A stretch of 23,239 nt of DNA from assembly GCA_964564655.1 (NCBI GenBank), contig CAZMBO010000023.1, positions 1-23,239 on the forward strand. The letters are read 5' to 3'. The notes beneath the pieces were generated by a model. The model saw nothing but the letters and a program-made list of their open reading frames with translations. It did no database searches and had not been told where the DNA came from. A program made the translations under genes and the position numbers. Shown one piece after another: positions 16,026 to 23,239 of this stretch. The DNA is from UBA8687 sp964564655 (GTDB taxonomy: Bacteria > Nitrospinota > Nitrospinia > Nitrospinales > VA-1). Each line of letters begins with the position of its first letter. Within the stretch, counting starts at the first letter, position 1.

Positions 16026-16667
16026 ATGAGACTCATTTATCTTGCGATCCTTATTTCAATAACAATATCGACCTTTTATTTTAAGGATGGATTATTGTTA
16101 GGTTTTTTTGGAGAAGGAAAAAAACCTGCGGTAAGTAAAAAAGTGAGTGTGGTGAAACCTAAATTCCTTGTTAATAAAGCGGAGGCTCTAAAACCTGTTT
16201 CCCATCAATTTACCTTTTTTGAAACCTTGAATGACAAGACCATGACCAAGTATGTAGGGCTAAATGGTGAAATACTTCCGGTCTCGTCACCTGCTAAGCC
16301 GGTTTATCTTTTTAAGGAAAAAAGTATTCCCAGATTGGTAGTTGAACCTGTTAAATCGGATCTAAAATCAAAAACTTTAAAAATTGCTCGGGAAGAAAAA
16401 AAACCACCGCCATCAACATTGCTTCGATTTTTCGTCCAAGTCAGTTCATTCCGCAATCAAAAGAAAGCAGGCGCATTAAAAATAAAATTGCAAGAAAAAG
16501 GTTTTGATTCATTTCTTATTGCAACGGAATTGCCGAATCGTGGAGGTAAATGGTATCGGGTTTTTCTAGGTAAATATAGCGATGAAGAATTAGCGGTGAA
16601 AGATGCAGAGCGCGCCAAAAAAGAGTTCAGGCTCAATGCAGTTGTTGTAAGGAAAACCCTGGGATAA
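16026..16667 (+). CDS. Membrane-anchored SPOR-domain protein
   Basis: The protein has 213 residues, with ATG at 16026 and GGAG at 16018-16021. An N-terminal hydrophobic segment (LIYLAILISITISTFYF) acts as a membrane anchor. A variable, Lys/Pro-rich linker (about 30-130) follows, then a C-terminal SPOR domain (about 132-213: RFFVQVSSFRNQKKAGALK, KWYRVFLGKYSDEELAVKDA). SPOR domains bind denuded peptidoglycan glycan strands, usually at the division septum. It lies 21 bases after argS and is probably co-transcribed with it. It converges with the TPR protein gene, with only 5 bases between the two stop codons. Confidence 0.88.
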   Translation: MRLIYLAILISITISTFYFKDGLLLGFFGEGKKPAVSKKVSVVKPKFLVNKAEALKPVSHQFTFFETLNDKTMTKYVGLNGEILPVSSPAKPVYLFKEKSIPRLVVEPVKSDLKSKTLKIAREEKKPPPSTLLRFFVQVSSFRNQKKAGALKIKLQEKGFDSFLIATELPNRGGKWYRVFLGKYSDEELAVKDAERAKKEFRLNAVVVRKTLG

Positions 16668-16672
16668 GCATG

Positions 16673-18034
16673 TTATTTCTCTGAGCACATATGGTCTTTA
16701 TCACAAAAGGCCTGAAGTTCTTCTACTGGGTCATCAATTCTTGGACCACCATAAAATTTTTCTTTACTATCGAACCAAGTATTGAACCTGTAGCCTTCAA
16801 TATCATCGTGATATAACTTTCTTCTTTCATCTTTTCCATTGAACTCAAAATCAATTTGTGTCATTCCTCCTGGTTTGATGGTAACTACACCTGTTTTCTG
16901 GGGTATATAGGTATGCCAAGCCACTACTTCGTATGTTCCAGGAGGAATATTGTCAATCGAAAAACCCCCATTTGAGTCGGTCACCGTATAATACGGGTTT
17001 TTTACCAGATAGCCGTGAGTTTGCAAGAATGGGTGTAGATTACATTTGATGGTGTATTCACTTGCATTGGCTCGAACGAATGCAGACCGCACCTGACTGG
17101 ATTTAGGAGTGACCGGACGGTTAGAAGTTTGATTGGGATAGATATTTCTAACTTCATAAGTTGCTATCTCATGCTGAATTGGATCCGTGTTTTCAATAAG
17201 AATATTTTCACTGTTTTTTACCCCGATGGTGTAATTGTTAGCACGACAACGATCTATGTGAAACGTTTGCATTTTTTGTGGAAAAGGTTTTCCTTTTTTA
17301 ACATTTGTTAGAGCAATGACAGTGTCTTTCAAGCCACGATTTTTCGAAACCGTAAAATCAAAAAGTAAGCGATGCCCTTTACCGTCTGAAATGCGCGAAC
17401 AAAATTCAATATTCGGGGCGTGGACTAGGTGAAAGGAACGGGCTTTGGGGATTGGCCCTGCAAGAGTAACGCGGCCATTTAGCGTGCCCCCATTATCTAC
17501 TGTTGTTACTTTGTATTCTGGAATGATTTGGTCGAATAATTTTTTTGCCAGCTTATTGTTGCGTTTGAAAAGGATATCTACTTTTTCTCTAGCTTTTTTC
17601 CTATTTCCCTGACGATTGAATAAAATGCCGAGATCGTATTCAGCCTTTACCATCCTTCGGTCAAGGCTCAATGCAATCTCAAGTTCTTTTATTGCCTCAT
17701 CGATTAAATTTAGTCGAGCAAGCGAAACCCCTCGATTGTAACGAAGTCCAGAAGAGTCATAGCCCAGTTTCAGTGCTTTGTCGAATGAAAACAGGGCTTC
17801 TTTAAACATTCCCGTCTGGCTTAATGCAACTCCAAGATTTGCATGTATCAATCCTTTGTTCGGTAAAAGCTTGGCGGATTTTATAAATTCAGGGATAGCA
17901 TCTTTCCATAGTTTTTGTTGGCTAAGTTTAACTGCCCTCTGATAATGAAGTTCCGCTTCCTTACTATGGGTTGATGCGTCAACATAAAATGTAAGCAGGA
18001 AAAAAGAACATGTTAAAATTGTAATAAAACGCAT
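16673..18034 (-). CDS. TPR protein fused to cupredoxin-like and carboxypeptidase-regulatory-like domains
   Basis: The protein has 453 residues, with a signal peptide (MRFITILTCSFFLLTFYVDA). Residues about 25-165 hold four TPR-like repeats (AELHYQRAVKLSQQ, GLIHANLGVALSQTG, SGLRYNRGVSLARL, VKAEYDLGILFNRQG). From about 172 it is homologous to the proteins of 314-1120 and 3162-4013: VDNGGTLNGRVTLAG, candidate copper ligands H288 (PIQHE), C331 and H334 (CNLHPF), and a C-terminal DSNGGFSIDNIPPGTYEV sandwich. The axial Met of the paralogues is replaced by Leu (L337), as in high-potential or stellacyanin/fungal-type blue copper centres lacking Met. The TPR part could dock a partner in the periplasm. 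A C-terminal CDKDHMC adds two Cys and a His. Confidence 0.82.
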   Translation of the reverse strand: MRFITILTCSFFLLTFYVDASTHSKEAELHYQRAVKLSQQKLWKDAIPEFIKSAKLLPNKGLIHANLGVALSQTGMFKEALFSFDKALKLGYDSSGLRYNRGVSLARLNLIDEAIKELEIALSLDRRMVKAEYDLGILFNRQGNRKKAREKVDILFKRNNKLAKKLFDQIIPEYKVTTVDNGGTLNGRVTLAGPIPKARSFHLVHAPNIEFCSRISDGKGHRLLFDFTVSKNRGLKDTVIALTNVKKGKPFPQKMQTFHIDRCRANNYTIGVKNSENILIENTDPIQHEIATYEVRNIYPNQTSNRPVTPKSSQVRSAFVRANASEYTIKCNLHPFLQTHGYLVKNPYYTVTDSNGGFSIDNIPPGTYEVVAWHTYIPQKTGVVTIKPGGMTQIDFEFNGKDERRKLYHDDIEGYRFNTWFDSKEKFYGGPRIDDPVEELQAFCDKDHMCSEK

Positions 18035-18134
18035 GAGCTAATCTTGAGTTTTTAGTAATGTGTAGTTGCTATATGTCTTTGCATACAGGTTGTGCAATCT
18101 ATCAATACCTTGTTCATGTGTCAACTACGGCTAA

Positions 18135-18204
18135 AGGGATCAATGAAATATTCATGCTACTCCTAATTAAGGGATCAATAAAATATCCATACTATTCCCT
18201 TTAT
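18135..18204 (+). repeat. Imperfect tandem direct repeat, period 35, upstream of the hydrolase gene
   Basis: AGGGATCAAT starts at both 18135 and 18170. Over the first about 29 bases the units differ at only a few positions (for example AAATATTCATG against AAATATCCATA). It lies in the 223-base interval between divergent genes and may be a duplicated regulatory site or chance slippage. Confidence 0.6.
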
Positions 18205-18243
18205 AGTTATTTTGTTGGTATAAAAATTTTAATCAAAACCTCA

Positions 18244-18248
18244 CAGGA
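18244..18248 (+). promoter_or_regulatory. Ribosome binding site fixing the TTG start of the YheT-type hydrolase
   Basis: AGGAG lies 9 bases before the TTG at 18258, and no ATG is at suitable spacing. The N-terminal residues from the TTG already match the family. Confidence 0.75.
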
Positions 18249-18257
18249 GCCATATTT

Positions 18258-19208
18258 TTGAAAATCAATGAGTTGTTGGAGCCTTTTACTCCCCATCCCG
18301 CTTTGAGAGGAGGTATTATTCAAACTATAGCCGGATCGCAATTACCTGGGAAGCCAATCGCACTTCCAGAGAAAATTCCATACACTATTGACCTTGATGT
18401 GGATGCGAAAGCTATTTTGTATGAAATAGAATCTGTGGATAAAAATAAGCCTGTTGTCATGCTAGCCCACGGTATGGGAGGTTGTTCTGAATCGGGCTAT
18501 ATAAAAAGGATTGCTGGGAAACTATGGTCGCATGGATACGGTGTTTTCATGATCAACCATCGAGGTAGTGGCAGTGGAATGGGACTTAGCTCCAGTCTAT
18601 GGAATGGGGGTTTGAGTGATGACTTTGATAAAATGATCCGTTTTATATTGACGAAACATTCTTGTCTTCTCATAATTGGTTTCTCTTTGAGCGGAAATAT
18701 TCTTCTTAAATATTTAGGTGAAGGTCGGGTTGTTCCTTCTGGATTGATAGGTGCACTAGCAGTTAATCCCCCTATAGATTTACGTGTTGCTAGCCATAAT
18801 CTTTCTACCCATGCGTCGTGTTGGTTATTTAATCGTTACTATATGAAATTGATAGGAATTCAAGCTCAGGCTTTGAAAAAAAATTTTCCTAAGGCCATGG
18901 ATCCAGCCCAAAACCTAAGCACAATCTGGGATTTTGATGTGAGTTATACTGCGCCAGCAGGCGGATATAAAGATGTGGATGATTATTATGATCAGTGTAG
19001 CGGGAAAAATTATCTAAAAAATATCGAGAAACCTACATCCATTCTATGTTCTTTAGACGATCCTTTTGTGTCTCCGGAAGTTTTTAGAAACCTTTCTAGT
19101 AACGTGGATTTTTTTCAGCCTCAGGGAGGTGGGCATATGGGTTATATTTCACATAAAAAAAACCAATTTGGAGATCGCCGTTGGATGGACTATGTAGTTC
19201 TTATGTGG
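18258..19208 (+). CDS. YheT-type alpha/beta hydrolase, 3' end in assembly gap
   Basis: 317 residues are visible, from a TTG start. It has the COG0429/YheT layout: FTPHPALRGGIIQTI at the start, HGMGG (71-75) as the oxyanion-loop motif, NHRGSGSG, nucleophile S143 in GFSLSGN, acid D267 or D268 in SLDDPFV, and His H293 in GGGHMGYI. The visible part stops in GDRRWMDYVVLMW, where family members are close to their C-terminus, so probably only a few residues are lost. The following Lys codon and stop at 19315-19320 may or may not be the true end. The family has ester-hydrolysing activity with poorly defined substrates. Confidence 0.88.
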
Positions 19209-19308
19209 NNNNNNNNNNNNNNNNNNNNNNNNNNNNNNNNNNNNNNNNNNNNNNNNNNNNNNNNNNNNNNNNNNNNNNNNNNNNNNNNNNNNNNNNNNNN
19301 NNNNNNNN
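19209..19308. other. Assembly gap (100 N)
   Basis: Exactly 100 N. The flanks share no sequence that I can see, so unlike the gap at 13595 this may hide real sequence, including the end of the hydrolase gene. Confidence 0.98.
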
Positions 19309-19411
19309 GAGCAAAATAAAAAAGAATGACGCAGTTGTCAACTAGTGAAGATTCGTGTTATAGAATTTAGCCACCCTCCATATCGAGGGGTCAACGGATT
19401 TAAGGAATAGC

Positions 19412-19867
19412 ATGTCCCAAAAAACAAGATTTGAAAATGTAGAAATAATTTTTGAAGGCCGCCTGCGGGGTAACCAATTGATGCTTAGTGGCAAAGATCT
19501 CACGGCCGAAGACGCTAAGTTGCTTTGGGAGTCACCTAAAATGATAGAAGTCAGTTGGCTTGATCTGGCTGACAATAACTTGGGTGATGAAGGGATTCGG
19601 GGCTTGGTGGATTGCCCGTCACTTGAAAATATTCAATATTTAAATTTAAACAAAAACGGTATCAGTGATCAGGGTTTAGAGATTCTCGCGAAAGCAAAAT
19701 TTCTTGGTAAACTGAAACGACTTCACCTAAAAGATAACCCAATAGAAGGTAAAGGTGTAGTTGCGTTGTTTAGTTCTGAAAACTTGGATAGCCTTTCAAC
19801 ATTTCAGATCAACGATGGTTGGACCTGCAAAAAAAGAGAAGGCTGGCGGTACAAACCGCAAGATTGA
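19412..19867 (+). CDS. Leucine-rich-repeat protein
   Basis: The protein has 151 residues without a signal peptide, so it is probably cytoplasmic. Ribonuclease-inhibitor-like LRR units run from about 48 to 132: VSWLDLADNNLGDEGIRGL, IQYLNLNKNGISDQGLEIL and LKRLHLKDNPIEGKGVVAL, spaced about 28 residues apart. These mediate protein-protein contacts; no catalytic domain is present. It ends 3 bases before the serB-like gene, so the two are surely co-transcribed, but no functional link is evident. An alternative is a TTG or GTG start slightly upstream, though the ATG at 19412 fits well. Confidence 0.82.
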   Translation: MSQKTRFENVEIIFEGRLRGNQLMLSGKDLTAEDAKLLWESPKMIEVSWLDLADNNLGDEGIRGLVDCPSLENIQYLNLNKNGISDQGLEILAKAKFLGKLKRLHLKDNPIEGKGVVALFSSENLDSLSTFQINDGWTCKKREGWRYKPQD

Positions 19868-19870
19868 AGT

Positions 19871-21106
19871 ATGTCCCGACCCTCTCTCCATATTCAAATA
19901 ACAGCCCATGACCGCCCGGGTATTCTGGCCGAGACACTTGCCTTTGTTGTAAAGTTTGGCTGGAATGTTATGGATATTAAGCAATTTGTTTTCAATGGAA
20001 TGCTTAATCTTTCCATACTGCTTGATGAAGATGATGGTAATTTAATCTCTCCTTTAAATGATTCTCTTGCGAAATATGCCGAAGAAAGAGGATATAAGTT
20101 AGCGATTTGTCCTTGGAAAACGGATTCCAACTCGGAAGCTTCATATCCTCATAGATCTGTCGTTACTTTACTTTGCTCGACCTTTTCTTCGGCGGCTTTC
20201 CTAGAAATAACGAAAACATTTTCTGATTTGGATATAAATATTCTTAGGATTGAGCAATTGGATTCGGGAGATATTCATGTCCTCGAGTTCATAATAGGGA
20301 CACGTAAAGCTCATTCAACGGAGGATGTTTTAAATGCCTTGGTACTTTTTAAAGAAAATAATCGGGTAGATATCGCGGTACAGGAGGAGACTTATTTCCG
20401 CCGCAACAAACGGTTGATTGTTTTTGACGCCGATATGACTTTTTTACAATGTGAAGTAATAGATGAACTGGGTAAATTAGCCGGGCAAGGTGAAAAAATA
20501 TCCAATATAACTCGTCAGGCAATGAGCGGAAAAATGGATTTTAAATCCGCTCTGCGTGAACGTGTTCGTTTATTAAAAGGCTTGCCTGAAAAAGCACTTG
20601 AAGAGCTATCCGATAATCTACCCCTCACTGCAGGGGCAGAAAACCTGGTTCGAATTTTAAAACATTTAGGCTACAAAATTGCTTTGGTCAGTGGAGGATT
20701 TGATTATTTTATCAATAAGCTGTGTCAACGATATGATCTAGATTATGGTATTGCAAACCAACTTAAAATTGAAAATGGTTTGGTTACTGGGGAGTTGGAG
20801 GGAGAAATCATTGATGCACAGGCTAAAGAAAATGTCTTGATTTCATTAGCTAAGAAAGAGGGGTTTTCACTTCGACAAGTGGTAGCGGTAGGTGATGGTG
20901 CCAACGATATTAAAATGTTGGCCAAAGCCGGTTTAGGAATTGCTTTTAACGCTAAGCCGATAGTGCAGCGCCAGGCACAGGCTAGTATCAATCTGCACGA
21001 TTTAAAATTGATTCTATACTTTCTAGGAATAAATGGGGTTGACCTTCAAGAATTAAACGAAGCAGTGGAGAAGGGAATAATGCAGTCATGGCCGAAAGAA
21101 AGGTAA
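19871..21106 (+). CDS. serB: Phosphoserine phosphatase with two N-terminal ACT domains
   Basis: The enzyme hydrolyses O-phosphoserine to serine, the last step of serine synthesis. The protein has 411 residues. Two ACT-type domains (about 5-80, starting HIQITAHDRPGILAETL, and about 95-170) could bind serine for feedback control, as in the long SerB proteins of mycobacteria. The HAD catalytic domain starts at FDADMTFLQCEVIDEL (186 and 188 are the catalytic Asp pair in DxDxT), with VSGGFDYF as motif II and GDGANDIKMLAKAG as the Mg-binding motif. Most SerB read DMDST at motif I; here it is DADMT, still complete for DxDxT. The gene is coupled to the LRR gene with a 3-base spacer. Confidence 0.94.
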   Translation: MSRPSLHIQITAHDRPGILAETLAFVVKFGWNVMDIKQFVFNGMLNLSILLDEDDGNLISPLNDSLAKYAEERGYKLAICPWKTDSNSEASYPHRSVVTLLCSTFSSAAFLEITKTFSDLDINILRIEQLDSGDIHVLEFIIGTRKAHSTEDVLNALVLFKENNRVDIAVQEETYFRRNKRLIVFDADMTFLQCEVIDELGKLAGQGEKISNITRQAMSGKMDFKSALRERVRLLKGLPEKALEELSDNLPLTAGAENLVRILKHLGYKIALVSGGFDYFINKLCQRYDLDYGIANQLKIENGLVTGELEGEIIDAQAKENVLISLAKKEGFSLRQVVAVGDGANDIKMLAKAGLGIAFNAKPIVQRQAQASINLHDLKLILYFLGINGVDLQELNEAVEKGIMQSWPKER

Positions 21107-21142
21107 AAAGGGCTCTCCAAACAGTCCGTTTTTTGTGCAAAG

Positions 21143-21177
21143 TTTTTTATCGATAGCGCCAGCTATTTTTTATCGAT
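21143..21177 (+). terminator. Possible terminator after serB, embedded in a 12-base direct repeat
   Basis: ATAGC at 21153-21157 pairs with GCTAT at 21162-21166 over a 4-base loop and is followed by Ts. TTTTTTATCGAT occurs at 21143-21154 and again at 21166-21177. The stem is short, so termination is plausible rather than certain. Confidence 0.45.
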
Positions 21178-21279
21178 TAAATTGACTCTCCCCATTATTA
21201 ATTTTAGCGGAGTGGCATATGCGTTTAATACTTCTCCTGCAACTTTTTGGTTAGCTCTATATTGATAGAATTGTGTCTA

Positions 21280-21819
21280 TTAGCTAATAAGGATCATCCC
21301 AATAGGGTGAGAATCGGAGCAGGGCTTATGTGGGATAAAGTCTGTCCAGCCATTATTATTTACTGTGGCTTTCACATCAATACCGCAGGCTTGTAGAGTG
21401 GGTCGAGCTTTTTCTGGATACTGGCAAAAGGTAGAGATGGTACAAGGGTTGCATAATTTACATGGTTGGGCGCCCAAAGCGAAGGCTTTTTGATATCCTT
21501 TTTGTTTGAACCTGGTTTCCAAATCAATAACAATTTCCTGCACGTTAGTATCGTGGTCTCCATAAATAAGAAGAGCTTGATCGTATTCTTCTAAAATTTC
21601 AGCCATTTCTTCAGATTCAGGTGTGAAAGGAGGGCACGTAAAAAGTCTTGCATGCTTAGAGCAACCGAATTGGCATTGAAGTTTTACCCAATGTGCTAGG
21701 GAAATAGCTTTAGTTGAAATCACCTTTGCTTTCATGCAACCCAAGTCCAGAGCCTCTTGAATTAGCTCCTGATTGGAACGAATGCTTTCCGGAATCATTT
21801 TTATATTTTCAGGGATCAT
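21280..21819 (-). CDS. DUF2284 cysteine-rich predicted metal-binding protein
   Basis: The protein has 179 residues with ATG at 21819; a second ATG 7 codons in is possible. It matches DUF2284 (COG5423): C-x3-C near the start of the core (LQCQFGCSKHARLFTCPPFTPE), then KLCNPC and CQYPEKARPTLQACGIDV, where the family ends with a Pro-x-x-x-Arg-Pro and Gly-Ile-Asp segment. At least eight Cys are placed to hold iron-sulfur clusters or zinc. It is cytoplasmic, and the reaction is unknown for the family. It stands alone and divergent from the HAD gene. Confidence 0.88.
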   Translation of the reverse strand: MIPENIKMIPESIRSNQELIQEALDLGCMKAKVISTKAISLAHWVKLQCQFGCSKHARLFTCPPFTPESEEMAEILEEYDQALLIYGDHDTNVQEIVIDLETRFKQKGYQKAFALGAQPCKLCNPCTISTFCQYPEKARPTLQACGIDVKATVNNNGWTDFIPHKPCSDSHPIGMILIS

Positions 21820-22067
21820 CGTTTTAAAAAGATTTCCTTTAGTTTTAGCTTATTTACTGATTGTGTTAGTATTATTATGTCAATAAGAGTACGGGTCAAG
21901 GAATGATTCGTTATTCTTGTATATGTTTTTATTAGGATAGAAACTAGTCCACGAGTTGACTACTTGCTAGTGTGCTACTGAACTGACTTATAGATGTTTA
22001 TAACCCTTTATGGCATTTCATGCTCCTCCCAAAACCTACCTTTATTTGAGCAGAACAGAGATAAGAA

Positions 22068-22796
22068 ATGAATTTCCCTTTTAAAGGTATCGGTTTTGAT
22101 TGGGCTTATACTCTGGTCGATCTTGGTAAAGAAGATGATCGTTCACCATTGAAAAAAGTATTTGGATATCTAAGTAGCAAAAATCTCTCTTTACCTGATT
22201 TTGAGGAGTTCCTCGATCAATCGAGGAAGATTTTCCACCCTATGATTGAAAATTCACGTACTACAAATCAGGAAGCTCATTTTGAAATTGCCCTGAAAAA
22301 ATTAATATACCAATTTGGTATCCCTTTAAATGGAGATATTAGCTTGAAAAAGCTTCTTGAGATTTATTATCTGGAAGTTTATTCAGAAAGAAAACTGTAC
22401 CCCGAAGTAATATCTGTGCTGAATTCTTTAAAAAATATAGGTGTTCGAATGGGAGTTGTATCTAACACAACTAACCCGCGGTTTATGAAAGAAAATGAGA
22501 TGCAAGCAGTGGGTTTGGAACCTTTCTTTGATTTTGCAATATATTCCTCCGACGCTCCCTACCGAAAACCACATCCTTCAATTTTTCAACTGGCAATAGA
22601 AAGCTTAAAGCTGAAACCTGAAGAAATCCTTTTTGTCGGAGATAATATACGCTTAGACATAGTTGGGGCACAAAATGTGGGGATGAAAAGTGCATGGATA
22701 AATAGGGAACGTAAAAATAAATCTATAGATGGTGAACCTGACTATGAGTTGCATTCGTTGACAGACCTGTTGCGAATAGGCTCGTCCGCTCCATAA
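22068..22796 (+). CDS. HAD-superfamily hydrolase with phosphonatase-like motif I
   Basis: The protein has 242 residues. The class I HAD layout is present: motif I FDWAYTLVD (nucleophile D11), motif II VVSNTT, the motif III Lys in YRKPHPS, and motif IV FVGDNIRLDIVGAQN. An alpha-helical cap lies between about 20 and 110. In motif I the usual second Asp (DxD) is Ala13. Phosphonoacetaldehyde hydrolase (PhnX) also has DxA in FDWAGTTVD, so the similarity is notable, but the PhnX cap lysine segment is not evident and there is no phosphonate gene nearby. It may be a divergent phosphatase-like protein. It sits directly before rsmE, with the stop codon touching the next ATG. Confidence 0.85.
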   Translation: MNFPFKGIGFDWAYTLVDLGKEDDRSPLKKVFGYLSSKNLSLPDFEEFLDQSRKIFHPMIENSRTTNQEAHFEIALKKLIYQFGIPLNGDISLKKLLEIYYLEVYSERKLYPEVISVLNSLKNIGVRMGVVSNTTNPRFMKENEMQAVGLEPFFDFAIYSSDAPYRKPHPSIFQLAIESLKLKPEEILFVGDNIRLDIVGAQNVGMKSAWINRERKNKSIDGEPDYELHSLTDLLRIGSSAP

Positions 22797-23239
22797 ATGC
22801 ATCGTTTTTTTGCAAATAAAAGTAATTTTTTAAATGACCTTGTAGTCCTTCAAGGTTCAGATGTCAGCCATATTCGTACAGTGCTTCGGCTAACTGTGGG
22901 AGATGAGATTGAAGTGCTTGATGGTGAAGGCTCTCTCTATTTAGTTAGGCTTGCAGAGTTAAAAAACAAATTAATTAAATGTGAGATTTTATCGTCGAAA
23001 AAAAATGATACCGAGTCTCCTTTAAAGGTCCACCTTGGACAATCCTTAGTCAAAGGGAATGGGTTTGATGTAATTTTGAGAAAAGCGGTAGAGTTAGGAG
23101 CACATTCTATAAGCCCTCTTTTAACAGAACGAACTGTGACAAAAAGTGATAGTGATAAAAAGATCATTCGTTGGAAAAAAATTGTTGAAGAAAGTTCTAA
23201 GCAGTGTGGTCGTAGTTCAATCCCTAAAATTTCAAATAG
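22797..23239 (+). CDS. rsmE: 16S rRNA m3U1498 methyltransferase, 3' partial
   Basis: The first 147 codons are present and the frame is open to the end of the window. RsmE methylates N3 of U1498 in 16S rRNA using S-adenosylmethionine. The start HRFFAN is typical of the N-terminal PUA-like domain (about 1-70, VSHIRTVLRLTVGDEIEVLDG). The beginning of the SPOUT domain shows KGNGFDVILRKAVELGA, SISPLLTERT and the EESSKQCGRSSIPKI segment common in the family. The ATG begins at the base after the TAA of the HAD gene, so the two are translationally coupled. Confidence 0.93.
   Translation, partial: MHRFFANKSNFLNDLVVLQGSDVSHIRTVLRLTVGDEIEVLDGEGSLYLVRLAELKNKLIKCEILSSKKNDTESPLKVHLGQSLVKGNGFDVILRKAVELGAHSISPLLTERTVTKSDSDKKIIRWKKIVEESSKQCGRSSIPKISN

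Noticed and set aside
18058..18261. 67-codon plus-strand frame before the hydrolase gene
   Set aside because: It runs through the direct repeat and the ribosome site of the next gene and has irregular composition; probably not coding.
1..23239. Search for tRNA, rRNA, CRISPR arrays, insertion sequences and phage genes
   Set aside because: I saw no cloverleaf, rRNA segment, regular spaced repeats, transposase or phage-like protein in any part of the window.

Overview
The window is an AT-rich bacterial scaffold segment with three 100-N gaps. It encodes mostly exported redox, copper-type and outer-membrane proteins, flanked by housekeeping genes. Signal peptides, lipoproteins, TonB-type and porin-type barrels and a SPOR protein indicate a Gram-negative cell. 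A multihaem cytochrome fused to an ethylbenzene-dehydrogenase/NxrC-like haem domain, three cupredoxin-like proteins with a carboxypeptidase-regulatory-like tail, and argS followed by a SPOR gene would fit a Nitrospinota- or Desulfobacterota-like lineage. This placement is inference. No rRNA or tRNA is present to anchor it.

Layout. 1-113 is the tail of an unknown gene, followed by a perfect-stem terminator. 314-1120 (+) is the first cupredoxin-like protein. 1253-4013 (-) is a two-gene unit: a second cupredoxin-like protein, then a triheme cytochrome with an NxrC/EbdC-like domain. 4465-4950 (+) is a TlpA-type thioredoxin and 5047-5772 (-) a family-4 uracil-DNA glycosylase. 6101-13231 (+) is a same-strand block that looks like a metal-handling, probably copper, envelope locus. 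It holds a small His/Cys-rich secreted protein, a Met/Cys-rich beta-barrel channel, a c-type cytochrome lipoprotein (cut by a gap), an unknown exported protein, a second His/Cys-rich paralogue, a TonB-dependent receptor and a CPCC-containing beta-propeller lipoprotein.

13232-13936 is a gene-free stretch with inverted repeats and an assembly gap whose two flanks carry the same 55 bases. 13937-16667 (+) is a coiled-coil protein, an overlapping micro-ORF, argS and a SPOR protein. 16673-18034 (-) is a third cupredoxin-like protein, carrying TPR repeats. 18258-21106 (+) is a YheT-type hydrolase (C-terminus in a gap), a leucine-rich-repeat protein and an ACT-ACT-SerB phosphatase. 21280-21819 (-) is a DUF2284 cysteine-rich protein. 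22068-23239 (+) is a HAD protein with a phosphonatase-like motif I, followed without spacing by rsmE, which runs off the window.

The most interesting part is the 6.1-13.2 kb block. Its pairing of a duplicated small His/Cys protein with two different outer-membrane barrels suggests a metal uptake or sensing system that I cannot match to a named pathway.
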